Origin: an uncultured Oscillibacter sp.
GTDB lineage: Bacteria; Bacillota_A; Clostridia; Oscillospirales; Oscillospiraceae
NCBI GenBank assembly: GCA_902462475.1
Contig: CABQCB010000148.1
Coordinates: 1-5,016, forward strand
DNA length: 5,016 bases
Direction of reading: 5' to 3'
Shown: positions 1 to 5,016 of the stretch, one piece after another
How positions within the stretch are numbered: the first letter of the stretch is position 1
Layout of the letters: each line of letters begins with the position of its first letter
Program-made: the position numbers and the translations under genes
Notes under the pieces: model-generated
What the model was told of the DNA's origin: nothing
Database searches by the model: none
The model's input: only the letters and a program-made list of their open reading frames with translations

Positions 1-1
1 C

Positions 2-931
2 CGGCCCGTGCAGCCCATGGTCTACTGCGGTATCTACACGGAGGACGGGTCCAAGTACCCGGATCTGCGGGACGCTTTGGAAAAGCTCCAGCTCAACGAC
101 GCCTCTTTAAGCTTCGAGCCGGAGTCCTCCGTGGCGCTGGGCTTTGGCTTCCGCTGCGGCTTTTTGGGCATGCTCCACATGGAGGTCATCCAGGAGCGGC
201 TGGAGCGGGAGTTCGACCTGGATCTGGTGACCACGCTGCCCTCCGTCATTTACCACGTCTACAAGACCGACGGGCAGATGGTGGCGGTGGACAACCCCCA
301 CAACTACCCGGACCCTGCCACCATCGAGCACGCGGAGGAGCCCTATGTGAAGGTCTCCATCATCGCCCCCAACGAGTATGTGGGCAACATCATGCCCATG
401 TGCCAGGAGCGCCGGGGCGAGTTCAAGGATATGCAGTACCTGGATACCAACCTGGTGGAGCTGCACTATCAAATGCCCTTGAACGAGATCATCTACGACT
501 TTTTCGACGCCCTGAAGGCCAACACCAAGGGCTACGCGTCCTTGGACTATGAGCTCTCCGGTTACCGGCCCAGCGAGCTGGTGAAGGTGGACATGAAGCT
601 CAACGGCGAGGGCGTGGATGCCCTGAGCTTCATCGCCCATAAGGACAAGGCCTATCCCCGGGCCCGGCGGCTGTGCGAAAAGCTCAAGGAGAACATTCCC
701 CGTCAGCTGTTCGAGGTGCCCGTCCAGGCGGCCATCGGCGGCCGGGTCATTGCCCGGGAGACCGTCAAGGCCATGCGCAAGGACGTGCTGGCCAAGTGCT
801 ACGGCGGCGACATCACCCGAAAGAAAAAGCTGCTGGAAAAGCAGAAAGAGGGCAAAAAGAAGATGCGGTCTCTGGGATCGGTGCAGATCCCCACGGAGGC
901 ATTTTTGGCCGTCCTCAAGCTGGACGAGTAA
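2..931 (+). CDS. lepA: Elongation factor 4 (LepA), C-terminal half, 5' end outside window
   Basis: LepA is a ribosome-associated translational GTPase that acts on the elongating ribosome in the cytoplasm. The first full codon is at 2 and the stop TAA is at 929-931, giving 309 residues, about half of the roughly 600 usual for the family. The GTPase domain is therefore off the left edge. Visible are the EF-G-like domain III segment ([13 protein letters not shown] near 83-121, then [16 protein letters not shown] at 140-187), the domain V region, and the LepA-specific C-terminal domain. The last contains [12 protein letters not shown] near 557, [14 protein letters not shown] near 703, and the basic [18 protein letters not shown] tract starting at 800. 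It closes with the family-typical tail [14 protein letters not shown]. The end looks intact and canonical. What is odd lies just downstream: the last 82 bp recur at 1090-1237 with an insertion. Family identity is essentially certain. Confidence 0.97.
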   Translation, partial: RPVQPMVYCGIYTEDGSKYPDLRDALEKLQLNDASLSFEPESSVALGFGFRCGFLGMLHMEVIQERLEREFDLDLVTTLPSVIYHVYKTDGQMVAVDNPHNYPDPATIEHAEEPYVKVSIIAPNEYVGNIMPMCQERRGEFKDMQYLDTNLVELHYQMPLNEIIYDFFDALKANTKGYASLDYELSGYRPSELVKVDMKLNGEGVDALSFIAHKDKAYPRARRLCEKLKENIPRQLFEVPVQAAIGGRVIARETVKAMRKDVLAKCYGGDITRKKKLLEKQKEGKKKMRSLGSVQIPTEAFLAVLKLDE

Positions 932-933
932 AG
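852..933 (+). repeat. Direct repeat copy A: the 3' tail of lepA
   Basis: These 82 bp, from the AAAAAGAAGATGCGG tract to just past the lepA stop, reappear at 1090-1237. The first 46 bp (852-897 and 1090-1135) are identical. The remaining 36 bp (898-933 and 1202-1237) differ at two positions only, 901 A versus 1205 G and 920 C versus 1224 T. Copy A is part of the intact lepA reading frame and encodes the ending expected for the family. Confidence 0.95.
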
Positions 934-1089
934 GAGCATCTTCATTTTGCCCGGGGCCCGCAGCGCGGGGCGGCGCGATGCGCCGTACAAGCGTTTTCGC
1001 CAGAGCGAAAACCTTGGCGCAGGCGGAATTCACTTCCGCCGCGCAAGTAAAAATCGGGGTCCCCGCCGGATGGAACATCCGGTGGGGCC
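934..1089. repeat. 156-bp hairpin-rich spacer, probable palindromic repeat element
   Basis: This block sits exactly between the two lepA-tail copies and is a near-continuous chain of stem-loops. At 971-985, CGGCGC and GCGCCG flank the loop GAT. At 993-1012, GTTTTCGC and GCGAAAAC flank CAGA. At 1013-1047, a stem of 7+4+3 pairs with two one-base bulges has GGCGGAA pairing with TTCCGCC around TTCAC. At 1061-1087, a 12-pair stem with one G-T wobble has loop GAA. The second and third hairpins abut without a gap. It would lie in the lepA 3' untranslated RNA. No T-run follows any stem, so these are not ordinary terminators. The compact, multi-hairpin form suggests a dispersed intergenic repeat, but only one copy is in the window, so dispersal is inference. 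Confidence 0.7.
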
Positions 1090-1235
1090 GCAAAAAGAAG
1101 ATGCGGTCTCTGGGATCGGTGCAGATCCCCACGGACACCTGCCCGCAGGCAGGCGTTTCGGAGCACAACCGCCGCAAAGCGGCGGCACTTGGCGCGGAGA
1201 TGGCGTTTTTGGCCGTCCTCAAGTTGGACGAGTAA
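1090..1235 (+). pseudogene. Second, interrupted copy of the lepA 3' end (copy B)
   Basis: This is a detached fragment of the lepA C-terminus. It reads [14 protein letters not shown] in the third frame, then 23 foreign residues in place of one Glu, then [10 protein letters not shown] and TAA at 1233-1235. The nucleotide repeat extends to 1237. It has no plausible independent function: there is no LepA body upstream and no convincing ribosome binding site. The frame stays open upstream through the hairpin spacer as far as an ATG at 978, so an automatic caller could predict an 85-residue protein (978-1235). Its ATG is in a hairpin loop and its sequence is a mixture of spacer and lepA tail, so I treat it as non-genuine. 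Both differences from copy A are synonymous (GCA/GCG and CTG/TTG). Because copy B, not copy A, lies next to the terminator, it may mark the ancestral end of the gene. Confidence 0.8.
1136..1201 (+). repeat. 66-bp palindromic insert inside lepA-tail copy B, in frame
   Basis: Alignment with copy A places exactly 66 extra bases here (22 codons), keeping the lepA frame open on both sides. The insert contains two clean hairpins: 1138-1153 (CCTGCC, loop CGCA, GGCAGG) and 1169-1185 (CCGCCGC, loop AAA, GCGGCGG). CGGA occurs at both edges (1132-1135 and 1195-1198), which could be a short target duplication, so the exact ends are uncertain by a few bases. It also shares the octamer CTTGGCGC (1188-1195) with the spacer (1013-1020). 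In form it recalls the short palindromic elements of Rickettsia that insert in frame into genes, though homology with them is not implied. Confidence 0.72.
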
Positions 1236-1268
1236 AGCGTTTCCGGGCAGCCGCACAACCAAATATCC

Positions 1269-1304
1269 AAAAGAGCCGGAGGGCATTGCCCTCCGGCTCT
1301 TTGT
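1269..1304. terminator. Strong intrinsic terminator between convergent lepA and PAS gene
   Basis: A perfect 15-pair stem (1270-1284 with 1288-1302) closes on the loop ATT. The core is GAGCCGGAGGGC and its complement. On the + strand the stem ends in CTCTTT followed by TTGTTTCGTT, and on the - strand it ends in CTCTTTT followed by an AT-rich GGATATTT. It lies 34 bp after the copy B stop and 23 bp before the end of the - strand gene. It therefore probably ends transcription from both sides. Used by lepA, it implies a structured 3' untranslated region of about 370 nt. Confidence 0.92.
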
Positions 1305-1327
1305 TTCGTTCTAGCGCCCGGTACATC

Positions 1328-3598
1328 TCAAAGGTATGCCAGGGTGATGAGCAAAGCCTTGTGCCCCTGGTCCAGGTAGGAACAGCGCACCCGGCCCGGT
1401 CCGCCGCCGGTCTTTCGGGGCGGGCAGTCCACCGTGTAGACCGGCTCCTGGCGCAGGTGCTCCAGGATCGCCTCCAGCGTCAGGGCCTGCCGGGCCGCGG
1501 CCCGCTCCGCCGTGGGGGCCAGGCCCCGGAAGTAGCGGGCGGCCACCGCCGAAATGGTCCCGGCAGGGAAAAAGCCGCTCTGGCCGCAGATGCGGCAGTG
1601 TCCGCCGGGCAGATCCACCGTCAGCATGGCGTCATAGTCCCGCTGGGCCAGAGCCAGCAGGGCCGCCTCCTGGCGCCGGCTGTCCAGATCCGAAACTGTG
1701 CAGAAAAGCTCCACATGGCGGCTGTCCGGGTTTTCCGCCGTCTCCATGACCGTCCGGGCCCAGAGGTCTCCCTGCTCCACGGTGAGAGGATGCTCCAGGC
1801 TCTGGTAGAACTGGCCCCGGGCAAAGGCATCCAGCAGGGCGGAGGGAATGAAGCGGTGGGCAAATTCCGCCTGCCGGGGCCCGTCGGGGATACATCGGCG
1901 CAGGTGCCGCAAACTGGCCTCGGCGGAGTTGGCGAACACGGTGCCCAGCAATTGGGCGCTCTCGCCCCGGGCGTCCAGGATGCGTCCGGCGGTCAGGTCC
2001 AGCCGCAGCAGCACCAGCGTGCCTCCGGGCGGCGCGGCGCACCGGCGGCATAGAGATGCAAAGCGGGCGGCGGCCGCCTTGCGCTCGGAGATGTCCTCCG
2101 CCTTGCCCAGAAGGCCGTATACGTCGCCTCTGGTGTCAAACAGGCTCACCAGGGACACCCGGTACCACCGCCAGCCCCGGCCGTCGTAGTTGCCCCGGTA
2201 TTCCAGGGCGCCGGTGCCCGGATGGGCGGAGGCCCGGCGCAGGGCACTGATGAGCCGCTGACGGTCCTCCGGGTGGATGTAGGGGGAGTGCTCCAGGTGG
2301 GTGAGGTAGTGCTCGATGCGGCGGGTGGCGCGGTGTCCGCCGCCGTCGTAGGTCTCCACATGGGCCACGTCCTCCGAGGGCACATAGTCCAGGCTGATGA
2401 TCTGGGACCGGTCCAGCAGCAGGTCACAAAGCTGGGTCCGCAGCCGCAGCTCCGCCTCCTGCCGCTTTTCCTCGGTCCGGTCGCCGCAGGCAAGATACAG
2501 CTCCCAGCGGTCCTGGCCCAGGGGCTGCCACACACCCTCCAGCGAAAGCTGCAGGAGCCGCCCGCTCCCAGTGCGCACGGGGCACAGCTGCCGCAGGGGC
2601 AGCAGGGTCACCCGGCTGCGGATCAGGGCGGACTGCAGCTCCTCCCGGTGCTGGGGTGGGATGAACCCCAGGGGGTCGGATCGCAGCCGCTCCGTCAGCT
2701 CCGGCATGGGCAGCTCCAGCAGCTGGGCCAGCCGGTCGCTGACGGCGGTGACTTCCGTGGGGCCCTCCGGGCCCCGATAGGCCGTCAGAAAGGCGCCGGG
2801 CAGGGTGCGCAGCAATCCGTCCATTCTGCGGCGGGTCTCCTCCAGGAGGGACTGCTGGCGCTTTAGCTGCTCATGATGCTGCCGGGCAGACTGGATCTCC
2901 GGCAGCAGCACGCAGAACACCCCCGGCTCGGTGCTGCGCCGGGCCCGGAAATCCACCCACACCTCGCTGCCCTCCCGGCAGGAAAGGCGCACCTCCTGGC
3001 GAAGGGGCAGCTTCTCCCGGTCCGCATCCAGCAGGGCCTGCAAAAGGGCGGGCCAGTCCTCCGGACAGATGAGGGCGGAAAAATCCCGGGCAAAGCGGTC
3101 ATAGAGCTGGCGCTGGCTCCAGCCGGTCAGCTGGCCCAGATGCTGGTTGAACGACAGGCACCGCAGCCCCTTGCGGCTCAGCTCCAGCACACAGGCGGCG
3201 CAGGGGAAGGCGTCCGGCGGCAGGGCGGGCGTGTCGGCCACGGGGCCCTCCCGGGCCTCCAGCAAGCAGGCCACCACGCCGTACATGACCTGATAGCACA
3301 CCACCTGCAAAACCGTTCCCGCCGCGGACTGGTAGGAGAGGCTGGCGCAGGACCCGGAAAAGGCCACCGCGGCCAGGGGAGAGAGGGCCTCCAGCCGCTC
3401 CGGCGGGTAAACGCGGGTAAACCGGCGGCCCCGCAGCGCCTGGGGCGTGTCGCCCAGCAGGGCGGCGGCGGGGGCGTTGGCAAAACGGCACACCAGGTCC
3501 ACCATGGTGCCGCTGCCGTCGGTGATGACCTCCGTGAGCAAAAAGGGAATGCGGCTTTCCTGAAAGGGCTTGGTGAACTTTTCCAGATGCTTGGCCAT
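1328..3598 (-). CDS. Multi-PAS sensory protein without recognisable output domain
   Basis: This 756-residue protein has no signal peptide or membrane segment, so it is probably a cytoplasmic sensor or scaffold. I read about six PAS-like segments. Residues 15-115 include FANAPAAALLGD, a typical PAS N-x-A-x-x-x-L-L-G pattern. Residues 130-235 include FNQHLGQLTGW. A probable coiled-coil linker spans 236-262. Residues 262-375 form the third segment, and residues 390-510 the clearest PAS/PAC unit (HPEDRQRL; YRGNYDGRGWRWYRVSL; GKAEDISERK). Two degenerate segments follow at 525-640 and 650-756. The protein stops at LLITLAYL. No GGDEF, EAL, histidine-kinase, HD or DNA-binding domain is seen, though related proteins of this style often carry a GGDEF/EAL output after such segments. 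Only 23 bp separate the stop from the terminator, so no lost output domain remains nearby. ATG at 3598 is supported by a near-perfect ribosome binding site and promoter. The function and ligand are unknown. Confidence 0.88.
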   Translation of the reverse strand: MAKHLEKFTKPFQESRIPFLLTEVITDGSGTMVDLVCRFANAPAAALLGDTPQALRGRRFTRVYPPERLEALSPLAAVAFSGSCASLSYQSAAGTVLQVVCYQVMYGVVACLLEAREGPVADTPALPPDAFPCAACVLELSRKGLRCLSFNQHLGQLTGWSQRQLYDRFARDFSALICPEDWPALLQALLDADREKLPLRQEVRLSCREGSEVWVDFRARRSTEPGVFCVLLPEIQSARQHHEQLKRQQSLLEETRRRMDGLLRTLPGAFLTAYRGPEGPTEVTAVSDRLAQLLELPMPELTERLRSDPLGFIPPQHREELQSALIRSRVTLLPLRQLCPVRTGSGRLLQLSLEGVWQPLGQDRWELYLACGDRTEEKRQEAELRLRTQLCDLLLDRSQIISLDYVPSEDVAHVETYDGGGHRATRRIEHYLTHLEHSPYIHPEDRQRLISALRRASAHPGTGALEYRGNYDGRGWRWYRVSLVSLFDTRGDVYGLLGKAEDISERKAAAARFASLCRRCAAPPGGTLVLLRLDLTAGRILDARGESAQLLGTVFANSAEASLRHLRRCIPDGPRQAEFAHRFIPSALLDAFARGQFYQSLEHPLTVEQGDLWARTVMETAENPDSRHVELFCTVSDLDSRRQEAALLALAQRDYDAMLTVDLPGGHCRICGQSGFFPAGTISAVAARYFRGLAPTAERAAARQALTLEAILEHLRQEPVYTVDCPPRKTGGGPGRVRCSYLDQGHKALLITLAYL

Positions 3599-3605
3599 GC
3601 CGTCG

Positions 3606-3613
3606 CCTCCTTT
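3606..3613 (-). promoter_or_regulatory. Ribosome binding site of the PAS gene
   Basis: On the - strand this reads AAAGGAGG, seven bases before the ATG at 3598. It is a near-perfect match to the anti-Shine-Dalgarno sequence and fixes the start codon. Confidence 0.9.
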
Positions 3614-3627
3614 CGGCCGTTTTCTCC

Positions 3628-3656
3628 ATTATAGCCTGGGGCCGGGCAAGTTGCAA
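3628..3656 (-). promoter_or_regulatory. Housekeeping promoter of the PAS gene
   Basis: Reading the - strand, TTGCAA (3656-3651) is followed by a 17-base spacer and a perfect TATAAT (3633-3628). This is a strong sigma-A-type promoter. The predicted start of transcription near 3621 leaves a leader of only about 22 nt, just enough for the ribosome binding site, so no leader-RNA regulation is expected. Confidence 0.85.
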
Positions 3657-3688
3657 CGAAAGAAGCGTGTCCCACCGCCGCGGACAGC

Positions 3689-3700
3689 GGCCCATGGGCC
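3689..3700. promoter_or_regulatory. Perfect 12-bp palindrome between the divergent promoters
   Basis: GGCCCATGGGCC is a perfect palindrome in the divergent intergenic region. It lies 33 bp upstream of the PAS-gene -35 box and about 83 bp upstream of the carA -35 box. A repressor or activator site is possible, but in such GC-rich DNA it could be chance. No known regulator is recognised. Confidence 0.25.
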
Positions 3701-3783
3701 CGATAGGTTGACCTTTACAGGAAATGCACAAAAAAAGTAGTACCTTTTGCGAAAAAGTCTATGGCCGGGGGCGCGGCGGCCCA

Positions 3784-3812
3784 TTGACGGCGGCGGGAAA
3801 ACGCTTCATAAT
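3784..3812 (+). promoter_or_regulatory. Promoter of the carAB operon
   Basis: TTGACG (3784-3789), a 17-base spacer and CATAAT (3807-3812) match the sigma-A consensus at ten of twelve positions with ideal spacing. Transcription should start near 3819, giving a leader of about 46 nt before the carA ATG. That leader is too short for a PyrR-type attenuator, and none of its characteristic stem-loops or a terminator is visible. Confidence 0.82.
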
Positions 3813-3816
3813 GTCA

Positions 3817-3835
3817 TAAAATAGAGTAAAATAGA
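3817..3835 (+). repeat. 9-bp direct repeat at the predicted carA transcription start
   Basis: TAAAATAGA occurs at 3817-3825 and again at 3827-3835, a period of 10 bp and so about one helical turn. It overlaps the predicted transcription start of carAB. A shorter CATAA repeat (3807-3811 and 3815-3819) lies beside it. It may be an operator half-site pair or simply AT-rich initial transcribed DNA that melts easily. Confidence 0.4.
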
Positions 3836-3853
3836 CGAACTGCGGTCTGAAGT

Positions 3854-3859
3854 GGGAGG
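3854..3859 (+). promoter_or_regulatory. Ribosome binding site of carA
   Basis: GGGAGG lies five bases before the ATG at 3865, within GTGGGAGGCGGCTATG. It supports this start, which also gives the expected family N-terminus. Confidence 0.85.
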
Positions 3860-3864
3860 CGGCT

Positions 3865-4929
3865 ATGAAAAAAGGATACTTGGTGTTACAGGACGGACAG
3901 GTGTTTGAGGGCATCCGGTTCGGCGCGGAGGGCGACACCGTGGGCGAGCTGGTGTTCACCACGGGCATGTGCGGCTACATCGAAACGCTGACGGACCCCA
4001 GCTACGCGGGGCAGATCGTCATGCAGACCTATCCCCTCATCGGCAACTACGGCATCATCCGGGAAGACTTTGAGGGCGCGTGCTGCGTGAAGGGCTACGT
4101 GGTGCGGGAGTGGTGCGAGGCACCGTCCAACTTCCGCACGGACTGCGACCTGGGTACGTTCCTCAAGGAGCAGGGGGTGCCGGGCCTCTGGGGCGTGGAC
4201 ACCCGGGAGCTGACCCGCATCATCCGCCAGCACGGCGTCATGAATGCCACCATCTGCGACGAGGTGCCCGCGGACCTGGAGCCGGTGAAGACCTACGCGG
4301 TCACCGGCGTGGTGCGCGCCGTCACCTGCCCGGAGCCCACCGTTCACCCGGCGGAGGGAGAAGAGCGCTTCCGCGTGAGCCTTATCGACTACGGCGCCAA
4401 GCGCAACATCGTCCGGGAGCTTCAGAAGCGGGGCTGCACGGTGACGGTGCTGCCCGCCTCCACCACCGCCGAGGAGATCCTGGCGGCTGACCCCGACGGC
4501 GTCATGCTCTCCAACGGCCCCGGCGACCCGGCGGAAAACACCTTTGAGATCGCCCAGATCCAAAAGCTTTTGGGCCAGGTGCCCATTTTCGGCATCTGCC
4601 TGGGTCACCAGCTGACGGCCCTGGCCGCCGGCGGGTCCACCTACAAGCTCAAGTACGGCCACCGGGGCGTGAACCAGCCGGTGCGGGAGACCGCCGGCGT
4701 GCGCACGTACATCACCAGCCAGAACCACGGCTACGCCGTGGACGCCGCTACCATCCAAAGCGGCCGGGTGTCCTTCGTCAACGCCAACGACTCTACCTGC
4801 GAGGGCATGGATTACCCGGATCTGCGGGCCTTTACGGTGCAGTTCCACCCGGAGGCGTGCACCGGCCCCAAGGATACCTCGTTCCTCTTTGACCGGTTTG
4901 TGAATGTGATGAAAGGCGGTGCGCTGTAA
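3865..4929 (+). CDS. carA: Carbamoyl-phosphate synthase, glutamine-hydrolysing small subunit
   Basis: CarA hydrolyses glutamine and channels the ammonia to CarB, which makes carbamoyl phosphate from it with bicarbonate and ATP for pyrimidine and arginine synthesis in the cytoplasm. The 354 residues match the family length (about 350-380). The N-terminal CPSase small-chain domain spans about 1-150 ([45 protein letters not shown]). The C-terminal class I glutamine amidotransferase spans about 170-350. SNGPGDP is at 216-222, the nucleophile elbow GICLGHQ has Cys245, and the catalytic His328 and Glu330 lie in [13 protein letters not shown] and TSQNHGYAV, typical of CarA, are at 265-273 and 284-292. 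All catalytic residues are present. It is the first gene of an operon with carB, which starts within its stop codon. Whether the operon answers to pyrimidines or arginine cannot be told from the leader. A pathway-specific paralogue (PyrAA-like) is equally possible by sequence. Confidence 0.98.
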   Translation: MKKGYLVLQDGQVFEGIRFGAEGDTVGELVFTTGMCGYIETLTDPSYAGQIVMQTYPLIGNYGIIREDFEGACCVKGYVVREWCEAPSNFRTDCDLGTFLKEQGVPGLWGVDTRELTRIIRQHGVMNATICDEVPADLEPVKTYAVTGVVRAVTCPEPTVHPAEGEERFRVSLIDYGAKRNIVRELQKRGCTVTVLPASTTAEEILAADPDGVMLSNGPGDPAENTFEIAQIQKLLGQVPIFGICLGHQLTALAAGGSTYKLKYGHRGVNQPVRETAGVRTYITSQNHGYAVDAATIQSGRVSFVNANDSTCEGMDYPDLRAFTVQFHPEACTGPKDTSFLFDRFVNVMKGGAL

Positions 4930-5016
4930 TGCCTCTGGATACCAGTATTAAAAAAGTTCTCGTCATCGGCTCCGGCCCCATCGTCATCGGCCAGGCGGCG
5001 GAGTTCGACTACGCCG
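4929..5016 (+). CDS. carB: Carbamoyl-phosphate synthase large subunit, N-terminal fragment
   Basis: CarB makes carbamoyl phosphate from bicarbonate, ammonia from CarA and two ATP. Only the first 29 codons are in the window, starting [20 protein letters not shown] and continuing GQAAEFDYA. This is the highly conserved nucleotide-binding start of the large subunit (GSGPIxIGQAxEFDY). The ATG shares its A with the carA stop (TAATG, 4927-4931), the classic arrangement for coupled translation of two subunits of one complex. A weak ribosome binding site, AAAGGCGG (4912-4919), lies inside the carA end. The gene is normally about 1,070 codons, so nearly all of it is beyond the right edge. Confidence 0.97.
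   Translation, partial: MPLDTSIKKVLVIGSGPIVIGQAAEFDYA

Noticed and set aside
852..1237. Template/variable repeat pair of a diversity-generating retroelement
   Set aside because: The two copies differ at only two aligned sites, not concentrated at adenines of one copy, and there is no reverse transcriptase or accessory gene nearby.
934..1237. CRISPR-like array
   Set aside because: There are only two repeat units, of 82 bp, derived from a coding gene and with a single spacer. There are no regular spacers and no cas genes.
107..1270. Long open frame of 387 codons on the - strand opposite lepA and the hairpin region
   Set aside because: It is antisense to the conserved lepA frame, its translation is low-complexity (rich in Leu, His, Gly and Val), and it is an expected by-product of GC-rich third codon positions.
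947..2053. 368-codon open frame on the + strand spanning the spacer, the terminator and the PAS gene 3' end
   Set aside because: It reads through a strong terminator, is antisense to the PAS gene, and gives an Arg/Gly/Ala/Gln-rich translation with no family motif.
2222..3634. Open frames of 214 and 253 codons on the + strand opposite the PAS gene
   Set aside because: They are shadows of the PAS gene: low-complexity Gln/Gly/Leu-rich translations with no ribosome binding site and no motif.
3708..3743. Second promoter for carA starting at TTGACC (3708-3713)
   Set aside because: At the proper spacing the -10 position is a run of A (3730-3737), and the nearest TA-containing hexamer is about 24 bp away. 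The 3784-3812 promoter is far better.
3813..3864. PyrR attenuator or riboswitch in the carA leader
   Set aside because: The predicted leader is only about 46 nt, lacks any terminator/antiterminator pair, and has no sequence like the PyrR binding loop.
3886..4848. 320-codon open frame on the - strand opposite carA
   Set aside because: carA is unmistakable in this interval with all catalytic motifs. The antisense frame is an artefact of composition.

Overview
The window is GC-rich throughout and carries Firmicutes-type genes with strong AGGAGG-like ribosome binding sites and TTGnnn-17-TATAAT-type promoters. This combination, together with the style of the carA and multi-PAS proteins, suggests a high-GC gut Clostridium-cluster IV bacterium (Oscillospiraceae-like). 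The taxonomic placement is inference; no marker in the window proves it.

Layout. (1) Positions 2-931 (+) hold the C-terminal half of lepA (elongation factor 4), whose 5' part lies outside the window. (2) Positions 932-1327 have no ordinary gene but are not empty. A 156-bp run of four good hairpins (934-1089) is followed by a second copy of the last 82 bp of lepA (1090-1237). That second copy is interrupted by a 66-bp palindromic insert (1136-1201), and a strong terminator follows at 1269-1304. (3) Positions 1328-3598 (-) encode a 756-residue cytoplasmic protein made of about six PAS-like segments with no recognisable output domain. (4) Positions 3599-3864 are a divergent intergenic region. 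It holds a promoter for the PAS gene (3628-3656, -), a promoter for carA (3784-3812, +), a perfect 12-bp palindrome and a 9-bp direct repeat with 10-bp spacing. (5) Positions 3865-4929 (+) are carA, complete. (6) carB starts at 4929, overlapping the carA stop by one base, and runs off the window.

How the genes work together. carA and carB form a translationally coupled operon for the two subunits of glutamine-dependent carbamoyl-phosphate synthetase, which feeds pyrimidine and arginine synthesis. lepA and the PAS gene converge on a terminator whose stem should work in both directions. The PAS gene and carA diverge from a shared intergenic region. I see no functional link between lepA, the PAS protein and carAB.

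The part most worth a second look is the duplicated lepA tail with its palindromic spacer and in-frame palindromic insert. It looks like the footprint of small mobile palindromic elements, or of an insertion or duplication event that left the gene's normal 3' end intact upstream. No CRISPR array, tRNA, rRNA, transposase or phage gene is visible.
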